Assembly (NCBI GenBank): GCA_003520455.1
Contig: DOUV01000766.1
Coordinates: 1 to 32,461, forward strand
Reading direction: 5' to 3'
DNA: 32,461 nt
Source of the DNA: Chloroflexota bacterium
GTDB taxonomy: Bacteria > Chloroflexota > Anaerolineae > Ardenticatenales > Ardenticatenaceae
This document shows positions 15,822 through 23,849 of the stretch, one piece after another (positions within the stretch are counted from its first letter, which is position 1; the number at the start of each line of letters is the position of its first letter). Below the pieces are notes generated by a model that saw nothing but the letters and a program-made list of their open reading frames with translations, was not told the origin of the DNA and did not search any database. A program made the translations under genes and the position numbers.

Positions 15822-15850
15822 ACTATAGCATGCTCTTCAGGACGAGTCAA
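15822..15850 (-). promoter_or_regulatory. Promoter of operon 1
   Basis: On the minus strand, TTGACT (-35, 15845-15850), a 17-bp spacer and TATAGT (-10, 15822-15827). The predicted start is ~15815. The operator follows at once. No other good promoter was seen before the microprotein and ECF genes, so it may drive the whole 12.5-kb operon. Confidence 0.65.
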
Positions 15851-16255
15851 TCCCCTATTCAGAAATCCATGGCTCGGATCTGGAGGACGCCGCGAAAAAG
15901 TTGGGTCATTGCTCCTTCGCTGGTGACGTGAGTCTTTTCGCCACGCGCCGCTGGCAGTCGGGCGTTGTTTTTGGAGCAGCGGGTCCACACTGGAGAGGAT
16001 CTTTATAGGCAGAAGGGGGCCAGTTGCAGGTGAGTTCGTGCGGAACCAGTACGCATCAAAAGAACGTTGTACTATTCACGTTATAATCAAACATCAAACT
16101 GTTGGTGACTTCACCGCTGACGGCCTCGCGGCCTCAGAGGCGGCCGAGTGCGCCAGTTCCGGCTGCGCGTGGCTCACGTAAGCGTCAATGTTACCTTATT
16201 CGGCATCGTCGCTTGCCGATTTCCCAACCATCAAAGTCTGCGATGTGAATGGCTG
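15851..16255. other. Gene-free stretch between operon 1 promoter and the repeat element
   Basis: About 400 bp without a convincing gene. It holds the region upstream of the operon 1 promoter and a GC-rich patch near 16119-16147 with overlapping GGCC/GAGGC inverted repeats. That patch could terminate transcription coming from dppC, but there is no T tract. Confidence 0.35.
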
Positions 16256-16416
16256 CTAGAGCGCCGGTCAAGGAATCCCAGGGAGGGTGGGAGCGAAGAC
16301 TTCCGAAGTCTTGTACGCAGCCGGAGCCCGCCTCGATCGCTCCCGTTGGAGCGCGCTTTGGGCAAGCACGATCCCCACCAGACTTCGGAAGTCTGACGCC
16401 TTGACCGGCGCTCTAG
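16256..16416. mobile_element. MITE-like element with perfect 18-bp terminal inverted repeats
   Basis: CTAGAGCGCCGGTCAAGG at 16256-16273 is repeated as an exact reverse complement at 16399-16416. Inside are two subterminal hairpins with one-base loops, AAGACTTC-C-GAAGTCTT (16296-16312) and CAGACTTC-G-GAAGTCTG (16379-16395), plus GCCCGCCTCGATC (16327-16339). The outermost CTAG with central TA fits an IS630-type TA target duplication, leaving 15-bp inverted repeats. At 161 bp it has no room for a transposase. A diverged copy lies at 32372-32461. The last bases supply the stop codon of dppC. Confidence 0.75.
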
Positions 16417-17324
16417 GCGGCGCTTGATCTGGGGTCCAGCCAATCCCGGAGCCAATCCCCAATCAAGTTAATGCTGAGGACAGTGATGGCCAGGACCAGT
16501 CCTGGAAAGGTTGCCAACCACCAGGCCGTAAGAAGGTAGTCCCGGCCCTCACCGAGCATATTCCCCCAGGTGGGCGTCGGAGGCAGCACCCCGATACCCA
16601 GGAAGCTGAGGGTTGATTCGAGGATGATCAGGTTGCCGACCTCGACCGATGCCAGAACGATGGCCGAGGAGAGGACGTTGGGCAGCAGGTGGAGGGCAAT
16701 GATTCGAGCGTCCGGGACACCAATCGACCGTGCGGCCTCAATAAACTCTCGCTCACGCACGGATAACACTTCCGCGCGGACGACCCGCGCATAGACGACC
16801 CACTCTGTGAGCGCGAGCAGGAGGATGACGTTTCGCAACCCCGGTCCAAAGATGGCGAGCACGGCAATCAAAAGCAAGATCAGGGGGATCGATAGACGCA
16901 CCTCGACGATCCGCATGATGACCTCGTCAACCAGGCCACCGTAGTAGCCGGCGACGGTTCCGACGACGATGCCAATCACTCCCGCGATCGAGACGGCCGT
17001 AACGCCAACGAAGAGCGAAACGCGCGCCCCGTAGATGATGCGGCTCAATATGTCGCGACCGAGTTGGTCCGTCCCCAACGGTCTTTCCAGGCTACCACCG
17101 CTGGCCCAGAAGGGAGGTTTCAGCCTGGCGGAAATATCCTGCTGCAGTGGATCGTGGGGCGCAACGAGAGGTGCGGCAATTGCCATGATGATCACAAGAA
17201 TGATGACCACCCAACCGAAGAGCGCCGCCCGATCTCTCGTTGCTCGCGTCCACATCCGAGGAAGCCCCACCTTTTTTCCCAAGGCGACACTCTTCATCGG
17301 AACCGTCAATGTTGATCTATCCAT
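16413..17324 (-). CDS. Dpp/Opp-type ABC transporter permease (DppC-like)
   Basis: A 303-residue permease with an N-terminal membrane segment after ~30 cytoplasmic residues, the family loop APHDPLQQD...RPLGTDQLGRDILSRIIYGARVSL and five further membrane segments. The EAA loop EREFIEAARSIGVPDARIIALHLLPN meets the ATPase. It forms the pore with the DppB-like protein 99 bp upstream in the operon. The TAG stop lies inside the right inverted repeat of the MITE-like element, so the last codons may have been replaced by the insertion. No ATPase gene (DppD/F) is nearby. Confidence 0.92.
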   Translation of the reverse strand: MDRSTLTVPMKSVALGKKVGLPRMWTRATRDRAALFGWVVIILVIIMAIAAPLVAPHDPLQQDISARLKPPFWASGGSLERPLGTDQLGRDILSRIIYGARVSLFVGVTAVSIAGVIGIVVGTVAGYYGGLVDEVIMRIVEVRLSIPLILLLIAVLAIFGPGLRNVILLLALTEWVVYARVVRAEVLSVREREFIEAARSIGVPDARIIALHLLPNVLSSAIVLASVEVGNLIILESTLSFLGIGVLPPTPTWGNMLGEGRDYLLTAWWLATFPGLVLAITVLSINLIGDWLRDWLDPRSSAA

Positions 17325-17423
17325 TGCCGTACACCGCAGTTCGCGTCAAGCTCGACATCTGCCGGATCTCCGAATTCCCGATTTCAAGAGAAATAGCGGT
17401 CTGATTCCAGGGGCAGGTTCTGA

Positions 17424-18341
17424 CTAGCGCATCCTGATCCGTGGATCGAGCCAGACGGTCATAACGTCCACCAGGAAATTGATCAACACGAATATCGTCG
17501 AAGTGACCAACACGATGGCCTGAATCAGGGGGAAGTCACGATTGGTGATGGCTTCGAGAACAAGACGGCCAAGACCGGGCCAGGTGAAGACAAATTCGGT
17601 GACAACGGTTCCGCCTAAGATCGTGCCGAACGTGAGACCGATGACGGTGACCACAGGGATCAACGCGTTACGAAGCACGTGCCGTACGATGACCGCATGT
17701 TCCGGTAACCCTTTTCCGCGGGCGGTCCGCACGTAATCCTGGCGGAGGACCTCAATCATGCTCGCTCGTAGGACATGAGAGATACGTGCCATCGGCCAGA
17801 GTCCAAGGGTAACGGCCGGCAAGACGACGTGAGCAAGCGTTCCACGACCTCCGACTGGGAACCAGTGTATCCGTACGGCGAAGAAAATAATGAGCATGAT
17901 TCCCACCCAGTAGGCGGGAAAGGCCTGACCAATGATACTGGTAAGACGACTGACAAAGTCGATCCAGGAGTGTGGTCTCAGGGCAGAGAGAATCCCTGTC
18001 GGGATTGCCACGAGCAGAGCAAACAGCATCGATACAGTCCCAAGCTCGATCGTTGCCGGCATTCGTTCCAGTACCAATGAGAGGGCATCCTGTCGATAGT
18101 ACAAGGACCTGCCAATGTTCCCTCGAATGGCCCGGCTCAGAAAGTTCAGGTACTGCACAGGGAGTGGCCGGTCGAGGCCGAGCGCGTGACGAAGCTCTGC
18201 GATCTGCTCGGCCGTCGTCTCTGCGCCAAGCATGACCCGGACAGGATCTCCCGAGAGATGAGCTAACGAGAAGACAACAAGCGAGACCAAGAGAATCATG
18301 AAGGCTGAAGAGATTGCACGTCTAGCAATAAAGGCGAGCAC
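17424..18341 (-). CDS. Dpp/Opp-type ABC transporter permease (DppB-like)
   Basis: A permease of about 305 residues with six membrane segments and family motifs: SLVVFSLAHLSGDPVRVMLG after the first helix, then RQDYVRTARGKGLPEHAVIVRHVLRNALIPVVT as the EAA loop and the C-terminal end LVDVMTVWLDPRIRMR. The GTG at 18341 is chosen because AAGGAG lies 8 bases upstream; a longer frame reaching 18434 runs through the intergenic hairpin. It pairs with the DppC-like permease to move the ligand delivered by the lipoprotein encoded at 18512-20095. Confidence 0.92.
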   Translation of the reverse strand: MLAFIARRAISSAFMILLVSLVVFSLAHLSGDPVRVMLGAETTAEQIAELRHALGLDRPLPVQYLNFLSRAIRGNIGRSLYYRQDALSLVLERMPATIELGTVSMLFALLVAIPTGILSALRPHSWIDFVSRLTSIIGQAFPAYWVGIMLIIFFAVRIHWFPVGGRGTLAHVVLPAVTLGLWPMARISHVLRASMIEVLRQDYVRTARGKGLPEHAVIVRHVLRNALIPVVTVIGLTFGTILGGTVVTEFVFTWPGLGRLVLEAITNRDFPLIQAIVLVTSTIFVLINFLVDVMTVWLDPRIRMR

Positions 18342-18414
18342 TCCCACGGCTCCTTGATGACGATTGAACCGCCAGGGATTCAGGTCTCCCGAGAGTCGCG
18401 AGGCCGGGAACCGG

Positions 18415-18448
18415 CCTGGCACGGGCCGATTCAAGCACCCGTGCCAGG
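18415..18448 (-). terminator. Intergenic hairpin between binding-protein and permease genes
   Basis: Perfect 11-bp stem CCTGGCACGGG/CCCGTGCCAGG with a 12-nt loop, in the 170-bp gap after the solute-binding-protein gene. There is no T tract on the minus strand, so it more likely protects or attenuates the binding-protein mRNA, giving more binding protein than permease, than ends transcription fully. Confidence 0.55.
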
Positions 18449-18511
18449 CTTCGACGCACGACTGTAGTGGTCACGAACCGTTCGGGATCGCCTGCAACGT
18501 GGTTCGCTTGT

Positions 18512-20095
18512 CTACTTCTCCCAGTACGCGTCCCACAAGATGATCCGTTCGGCCGGATGGGGGACGAAGTGCAAGTTCTTATGGATTCCGTAAATTTCGT
18601 ACTGGTCGTACCCACAGCACCAAATCGCCTGTTCGTGGATGATAGCCTCCATCTGGCGGAACAGATCGGCACGCGCTTCCGGATCCATTTCTTTATCGGA
18701 GCGCTGCATGAGCTCGTCGAAGGTTGGATCGGTCCATGAGAAGGACCAGGGTCCACTACTCAGGAGGAAGAGGCGATTGGTGCTAGCGGGATCGCCATCA
18801 AAGTCGATGACGCCGATCATCGTCATACCGCTATATTTCCCGCTCGACCAATCACCGAAGAAGGTCTGGTATTCAGCTGTCTGGAGATTCACCTTGATAC
18901 CAACCTGCTCCAAGTAACCGGCAATCGCCTGGGCCACCTCGGCATCCTTGAGCCAGCGGCCGGTCGGGTAGTGATAGTCGAGCTCAAATCCCTCTGCGAG
19001 GCCCGCTTCCGCCAGAAGCGCTTTCGCCCTGTCTGGGTCGTAGGCATACGGCGTCAGATCGGGGTTGAAAGCAGGACTGAGCGGTGGCCGTGCGGCAATC
19101 GCCGCCGTCGCTCGCCCTCCGAGGATATTTTTGAGAATGCTGTCCATATCGACAGCGTGGGCGATTGCCTGGCGGACACGCACGTCGTTCAGCGGCTCCT
19201 GGCGGGTGTCGATAATATTGACGATGCGGCGGATCCCCGGGACAGATGCGATACGAGCGTTGGTGCTGCTCTCGACGAGGGGGATGAGATCAGGCGGTAC
19301 GTTGACAATCAGATCGGCTTCGCCAGCAATCAACATATTCGTACGTGTCGAGGCTTCTGGGGCCACTCGCACGATCACACGGTCAATCTTCGGCTGGAGG
19401 TAGTGATCCTTCACCGCCTCGAGCGTCATATGATCGCCTTTAACCCACTCAACGAGTTTGTAGGGGCCACTACCGATCGGCTGAGAGCAGAGTGCTTCGG
19501 GATCGCTCTCCAGAACCGAGGCGGGAAAGACAAAGAGACGTGTCATCGTGTGGGGAAAAATCGGATCGGAGAATTTTGTGATCACATGAACCGTGGTATC
19601 GTCCACGACTTCCATCCGGTCCCATGAGCTGAAAAACACCGACGACGGCGATTCAACAGCGTAGTTGAAGGTTGCTACGACATCCTCAGCGGTCACCGGC
19701 TCTCCGTTGGAGAACGTCACCCCTTCCCGAAGCTTGACTTCCCAGGTCGTCTCGTCAATGAGTTTCCAGGAGATCGCCAGGCGCGGCTGGATTTTCAGGT
19801 CGCGGTCTAACCACGCAAGCTGGTCGTACAGATGCCGGCTGATATTGGCATTATGACTCAGCCGTTCGACGAGGGGATTGAGGCACTGGATGTCGGCTCC
19901 CTGAACGAGCGTCAGAGTTGTTGGTTCGGCGGGCACGGGGGTCGGGGTCACCACCACCTGTTTCTCGACGATCTGGGTCACTTTCTTTTCAACGACCTGC
20001 GGCGCAGGCGGTGTGCTACCGGCACTGCATGCCAGCAGCATCACACTCAGGAGGATCGTCAGACCAAGAACAACTGGCAATTTCGGCGCTTTCAT
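18512..20095 (-). CDS. ABC transporter solute-binding lipoprotein, family 5 (Dpp/Opp type)
   Basis: A 527-residue extracytoplasmic lipoprotein. Residues 1-23 are a signal peptide with lipobox LLAC (acylated Cys23), followed by a Val/Pro/Thr-rich linker (VEKQVVVTPTPVPAEP) typical of Chloroflexota binding proteins. The SBP family 5 body has LAISWKLIDETTWEVKLREGVTFSNGEPVTAEDVV at ~105-140 and DPDRAKALLAEAGL further on. It captures oligopeptides, nickel complexes, sugars or other ligands; the ligand is not predictable. AAGGAG precedes the ATG. It follows the Qng1-like gene by 87 bp on the same strand and is probably in its operon. Confidence 0.93.
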   Translation of the reverse strand: MKAPKLPVVLGLTILLSVMLLACSAGSTPPAPQVVEKKVTQIVEKQVVVTPTPVPAEPTTLTLVQGADIQCLNPLVERLSHNANISRHLYDQLAWLDRDLKIQPRLAISWKLIDETTWEVKLREGVTFSNGEPVTAEDVVATFNYAVESPSSVFFSSWDRMEVVDDTTVHVITKFSDPIFPHTMTRLFVFPASVLESDPEALCSQPIGSGPYKLVEWVKGDHMTLEAVKDHYLQPKIDRVIVRVAPEASTRTNMLIAGEADLIVNVPPDLIPLVESSTNARIASVPGIRRIVNIIDTRQEPLNDVRVRQAIAHAVDMDSILKNILGGRATAAIAARPPLSPAFNPDLTPYAYDPDRAKALLAEAGLAEGFELDYHYPTGRWLKDAEVAQAIAGYLEQVGIKVNLQTAEYQTFFGDWSSGKYSGMTMIGVIDFDGDPASTNRLFLLSSGPWSFSWTDPTFDELMQRSDKEMDPEARADLFRQMEAIIHEQAIWCCGYDQYEIYGIHKNLHFVPHPAERIILWDAYWEK

Positions 20096-20182
20096 GCGGG
20101 TCCCTCTCCTTCCTTACCAATCTCACTCATGGGGAGTGAATATTCGAATAGCAGCATCGCGTCGTTAAGAGTTACTGTGTCA

Positions 20183-21307
20183 TTAATAGGCCGTCGTATG
20201 CACCAACGGCCACCAGATTTCCATTAGCTCGGGATCTTGATTATAAGCTACGCAAACTGTCTTGTACGAACAGAGCAGCTCTTCATCCGGGATCCCGCTC
20301 CGGCAGTGACGGCACTTGAGAAACGCCTGAGCGTGTGTTTCCATCTCGACACTGGGCAGATCGGCAGGATAAGTCCCAATGGCCTCCGTCAATGCTCGCA
20401 ATACCTCCAGTGTTGTTGCCCGGATTTCTTGCTCCAGTGTGCTGTCTCTTTCGGTGAGGGCTTTGTTTTTGAGATGGTCACGCAACGTCGGAGTCGGCTG
20501 AAGGACACCAACCCGCATCAGGAAGAATGGCCGGTAATAGTCCGCGCCACCTTCCAGGTCCCCGAGATCGTGAAACTCACTGAGCCGCATGAATTCTGAG
20601 GTCGTGGGGACACCTGAATTCCGCAGGCCGAACAGACTGAACACGACCACATTCGCCAACTTGTAAAACGGCCAATCGGCAAATGATCGGGGAAAGTAGT
20701 CTACCAGCAGCTGAACGAGGCCGGTTCCGTCTTCCCGGTACAGGAACCCCCCGGCGCGTTCGAAGAGTTCAGTTACCTGACCACTAAACTCTTCGTTCAA
20801 CACCTGACCGATCTCGTTGAACTTCATCTGCCGGCCAGTCAAATTCTGGAGTGACGTCTGGCCCGTGCAATCATCACGATAGAGACGCTCCACGTCGTGA
20901 ATTGACATCTGGGCCAGGTAATTCGGATCGAGGAGGTTTTGATTCTGCATGCGGATCCCTCGCCAATGGGCTGCTGTAATTGCGGCAGCGCCAACAAACA
21001 ACTCGTCACCGATGTGCAGGTTCCAAGGTTCGATATCGCCGTTGGGCATCCGTTCCCAAATAAGCCACATCTGCGCCGAGTTTACGAGGACGAACATGAG
21101 TGCATTCTCATCGCCACGATGCAGAGGGCTGAATTGATAGTGTTCTGGAGCGTCACGGTACGCCTCCCACCAGCGAGCCCCGATGTTGAAGGCGGCGACC
21201 TGCGCGACCTCGCTCAGCTTCTTGCGGTCGATCGTCATGTGCTCGGCATTCTCGGAAATCTCCTTGATGCGCCGGCGAACGCTTCCAATCGAGTCTGGTG
21301 CACTCAT
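20183..21307 (-). CDS. Qng1/DUF2419 (queuosine salvage family) protein, copy 1
   Basis: About 374 residues with the layout of the Q_salvage family: MFVLVNSAQMWLIWE (matching the family's LNFSFW strand), LLDPNYLAQMSIHDVERLYRDD, KFNEIGQVLNEEFSGQVTELFERA and the GGADYYRPFFLMRVGVL block, which contains the conserved ADY Asp of the family active site. Qng1 hydrolyses queuosine 5'-monophosphate to queuine. This protein has an added C-terminal Cx2Cx10Cx5C cluster (KCRHCRSG...), perhaps a zinc knuckle. Of two adjacent ATGs, 21307 is better spaced from AGGGA. It is divergent from the FadR-type gene and upstream of the ABC transporter. Its substrate may not be queuosine. Confidence 0.75.
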   Translation of the reverse strand: MSAPDSIGSVRRRIKEISENAEHMTIDRKKLSEVAQVAAFNIGARWWEAYRDAPEHYQFSPLHRGDENALMFVLVNSAQMWLIWERMPNGDIEPWNLHIGDELFVGAAAITAAHWRGIRMQNQNLLDPNYLAQMSIHDVERLYRDDCTGQTSLQNLTGRQMKFNEIGQVLNEEFSGQVTELFERAGGFLYREDGTGLVQLLVDYFPRSFADWPFYKLANVVVFSLFGLRNSGVPTTSEFMRLSEFHDLGDLEGGADYYRPFFLMRVGVLQPTPTLRDHLKNKALTERDSTLEQEIRATTLEVLRALTEAIGTYPADLPSVEMETHAQAFLKCRHCRSGIPDEELLCSYKTVCVAYNQDPELMEIWWPLVHTTAY

Positions 21308-21612
21308 CATCTGTTCCCTTTCACTATGATCAGCGGGCAAGAGCCGCGCCAGGCGCCCCTTGGGGGTGGCCGCACGTAAGAAGCGAAGCTGATTCGGCCA
21401 AAGATATTAGACGTACCGTGACCGGGCACGCACTCGTTCACGATCTGACAGCATGACGCAAATTGAGGACAGTGGACAAAGGCCGCTGGAGGCAGAAGAG
21501 CGACATGGATTCTAAGTGATCGCGAGTTCCCAGAGCACAAGTGCAGGCCCGAATAGGTCCAACTCGTTCCGGGACAGGCGTTACACCTTACTTGAGTCCA
21601 ACGATGATTCGG

Positions 21613-21642
21613 TTGACAACACTTCTTGCTATGTGGTAAACT
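21613..21642 (+). promoter_or_regulatory. Promoter of FadR-type gntR / Qng1-like operon
   Basis: TTGACA (-35, 21613-21618), 18-bp spacer, TAAACT (-10, 21637-21642). The start point would be ~21649, inside the palindrome at 21641-21657. The -35 is perfect; the -10 is moderate. Confidence 0.5.
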
Positions 21643-21657
21643 CTATAGACTATAGAG
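21641..21657 (+). promoter_or_regulatory. Palindromic operator CTCTATAG-A-CTATAGAG
   Basis: A perfect 8-1-8 inverted repeat covering the end of the -10 box and the predicted start point. Its position and symmetry fit an autoregulatory site of the FadR-type GntR protein encoded downstream. Confidence 0.55.
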
Positions 21658-21880
21658 AATGGTCTCCAGCTTATCGGATCTTGGGATAAATGTCAAGAGG
21701 GCAACCGAATCCTGCGCATCGGGTGGAGGGTGTAGTGCAGAGGAAGGTGGATACCTGTATGGGCAGCCGGTTGGAGAGCGACGGTTGGATCAGCCCGTCT
21801 CGTGGTGTCTGTCCAGACTGCACGGCACGGTAGAAGATGAGCGAACGAAATTTGCCGGGGCTCGCCTTCCGGGAGCTGAA

Positions 21881-22651
21881 ATGGGCAACAGGAGCAAAGC
21901 TATACCACTCAGCGCGATACGTGGCGCGACGCCGACGTTTCGGATCGAACGCGCGGACCCGCTCGTCGAAGTTGTGTTTCAGCAGCTGACCGACGCCATT
22001 GTCACAGGACAGTTGCCGCCCGGCAGCCAGCTTGTCGAAACACAGGTGGGCGAGCAACTTGGAGTCAGCCGCGGCCCTGTTCGTGAAGCCATCCATCGCT
22101 TAGAACAGATGGGGCTCGTCGAAAAAATCCCATATCGGGGCGCGTTCGTCTCCAGGCTTACCCGCACAGATATCGAGGAACTCAATAGCATACGACGATT
22201 GATGGAAGGGTTGGCGGCCCGTATTCTGGCAGAACGGCACGATCCGAACGCGGTTGTGGCCTTAGAGAAGGTCCTGGAGACAATGCACCAGGCAGCGACC
22301 AATCACGAGCGTGGGCGAATCGTGAGACTCGACGCCGAGTTCCACGGCCTCCTGATTTCTCTCACCGAACACAAACTCCTGAATGAAATCTGGAAGACAA
22401 TCAGTGTTCAATTCCTCCGATTCTTACTATTGAAGCGTCAGCGGCTTTATCATACGTTGGAGCAAGTCGTGCCTCTTCACGAGCCAATCATCCGAGCGAT
22501 CTCGGATGGCGACGGCGACCAAGCAGAGCTTGAGGCCCGGCGCCACGTTCTCTGGGCAAGTCAGGCCTTGCTCGAAGGAAATGATATCCAGCCCGACGAA
22601 GCTGAGCGAGGGCATGAGTCTGATAGACCGAGTCAAAAGGAACCAACATGA
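21881..22651 (+). CDS. GntR-family regulator, FadR (FCD) subfamily, copy 1
   Basis: A 256-residue regulator. The winged helix covers ~residues 25-90 (ADPLVEVVFQQLTDAIVTGQLPPGSQLVETQVGEQLGVSRGPVREAIHRLEQMGLVE), then an all-helical FCD domain with LDAEFHGLLI and a downstream His (HEPIIRAI) expected to bind metal or a carboxylate ligand. The ATG at 21881 is chosen for CGGGAG just upstream and because the 74 codons before it do not look coding. Its stop overlaps the start of the second Qng1-like gene by 4 bp (ATGA), so the two are coupled. It probably controls both divergent transcripts. Confidence 0.9.
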   Translation: MGNRSKAIPLSAIRGATPTFRIERADPLVEVVFQQLTDAIVTGQLPPGSQLVETQVGEQLGVSRGPVREAIHRLEQMGLVEKIPYRGAFVSRLTRTDIEELNSIRRLMEGLAARILAERHDPNAVVALEKVLETMHQAATNHERGRIVRLDAEFHGLLISLTEHKLLNEIWKTISVQFLRFLLLKRQRLYHTLEQVVPLHEPIIRAISDGDGDQAELEARRHVLWASQALLEGNDIQPDEAERGHESDRPSQKEPT

Positions 22652-23748
22652 TCTATCGCCACGACACAATGCAAATCGAGATTCACTGGCTTGTGGAGAA
22701 TGCCCGGCATGTCACGATTGTCCCTGAACGCATCCGGGAGGTTGCGACTGCTCTGAAGAGAGAACTGGAGCGTGAGCAGCCGTTCCAAACCGATCCGCAC
22801 CGGTACCCGAATGAGACACTCACCCAAAACAATCTCGACACGCTTCAATTCTATTTTGCCTTGACCTCTCAGCACTTCTGCATCTGGCGGCGGAACGGCA
22901 GCGGAGACGTCGGAGCCTGGGATATTGAAATCGGTGGAGAACGCTACGTCGGGGGGCGTGGAATCAATGCAGCACTTATTCGTGCTTTACGGCAAGGCAA
23001 GAATCTCCTCGACCCTGCATATCTTGCATCGATGACGATGGAAGATGTGAAGGACCTTTATCGCGACGAGCGATCCGGTGAGGTGAGCCTGCAGTTGTTG
23101 CCCCAACGCCTGGCAAAATTCAACGAGATTGGACGCGTCTTAACCCAGCAGTACCGGGGACACGTCGCCAATCTGTTGGAACAGACGGAAGGCTATCTGT
23201 TTCGGGACGATGGACGCGGGCTTGTGCAGGAATTGATGCTGAATTTTCCGATTGCCTACTTCGATTGGCCGTTTGCCAAGCTGGCAATCCTGTATCGGAA
23301 GCTCGTGAACGTGCGGAATCGCGTGAATGTCCCGACGTCGCAAGAGTATCGGACCCTCACGGAAGCGCGCGATCCGGAGAACGCCGAGGTGGCCGCCGAC
23401 TACTACATCCCCCTCTTCTTTATTCGCACCGGCATCTTCCGTGTCAGTCCTGCGTTCAGTGAGCGCCTTCGAAGGCAGCAACTGATCGAACGGAATAGTC
23501 GAATGGAACAAGAGTTCCGGGCCTGCACGATGGCTGCGGGACGCGCAATTGCGGAAGAGATCGGTGCGGCGATTCCCGTCGTCGACGAAGAGCTCTGGCG
23601 AACGGGCTACACGCGTTGCCGGCTTTGTCGTTCGGATGTCACAGACGACGAGCTTCCCTGTCCCTATCGTCACTTGTCAATCGGCTATCAAACAGAACCG
23701 ACCCTCATGGAGATGCGCTGGCCTCTCGTGCTCACAACCTGCTATTAA
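22648..23748 (+). CDS. Qng1/DUF2419 (queuosine salvage family) protein, copy 2
   Basis: A 366-residue paralogue of the protein at 20183-21307. Shared blocks include FCIWRRNGSGDVGAWDIEIGGERYVGG, LLDPAYLASMTMEDVKDLYRDE, KFNEIGRVLTQQYRGHVANLLEQ, FDWPFAKLA and VAADYYIPLFFIRTGIF with the conserved ADY Asp. The C-terminal Cys cluster is Cx2Cx10Cx3H (RCRLCRSD...PCPYRH), so the fourth ligand differs from copy 1. The extra ~25 residues with these Cys set both apart from the human and Sphaerobacter Qng1 layout as I remember it. It is co-translated with the FadR-type regulator. Two diverged copies under one control region suggest either a heteromer or two related substrates. Confidence 0.75.
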   Translation: MIYRHDTMQIEIHWLVENARHVTIVPERIREVATALKRELEREQPFQTDPHRYPNETLTQNNLDTLQFYFALTSQHFCIWRRNGSGDVGAWDIEIGGERYVGGRGINAALIRALRQGKNLLDPAYLASMTMEDVKDLYRDERSGEVSLQLLPQRLAKFNEIGRVLTQQYRGHVANLLEQTEGYLFRDDGRGLVQELMLNFPIAYFDWPFAKLAILYRKLVNVRNRVNVPTSQEYRTLTEARDPENAEVAADYYIPLFFIRTGIFRVSPAFSERLRRQQLIERNSRMEQEFRACTMAAGRAIAEEIGAAIPVVDEELWRTGYTRCRLCRSDVTDDELPCPYRHLSIGYQTEPTLMEMRWPLVLTTCY

Positions 23749-23756
23749 CCCGAACC

Positions 23757-23793
23757 TGTGGAAGACAAAACCCTCTCATCCCGGGCTTCCACA
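23757..23793. terminator. Possible weak bidirectional terminator
   Basis: TGTGGAAG/CTTCCACA, an 8-bp stem with a 21-nt loop, between the convergent ends of the second Qng1-like gene and the third GntR gene. The loop is long and T tracts are absent. Confidence 0.2.
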
Positions 23794-23849
23794 CGACCCG
23801 TGCCGTGCATGTGGTCAAACAGTGGGCCGCGCATCTCTGGTACGAGCAA

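Larger units (their letters stand above)
21308..21880. other. Divergent intergenic region
   Basis: A 573-bp region between two divergent genes. It holds the plus-strand promoter and palindrome listed separately, then a ~230-nt leader before the FadR-type gene. The leader is open as a long N-terminal extension, but that peptide looks unlike coding sequence. I saw no clear riboswitch there, and no confident minus-strand promoter. Confidence 0.4.

Noticed and set aside
21659..21880. 74-codon N-terminal extension of the FadR-type regulator
   Set aside because: It lacks similarity to any domain, has unusual composition, and a good ribosome site stands at 21881; it is treated as leader.
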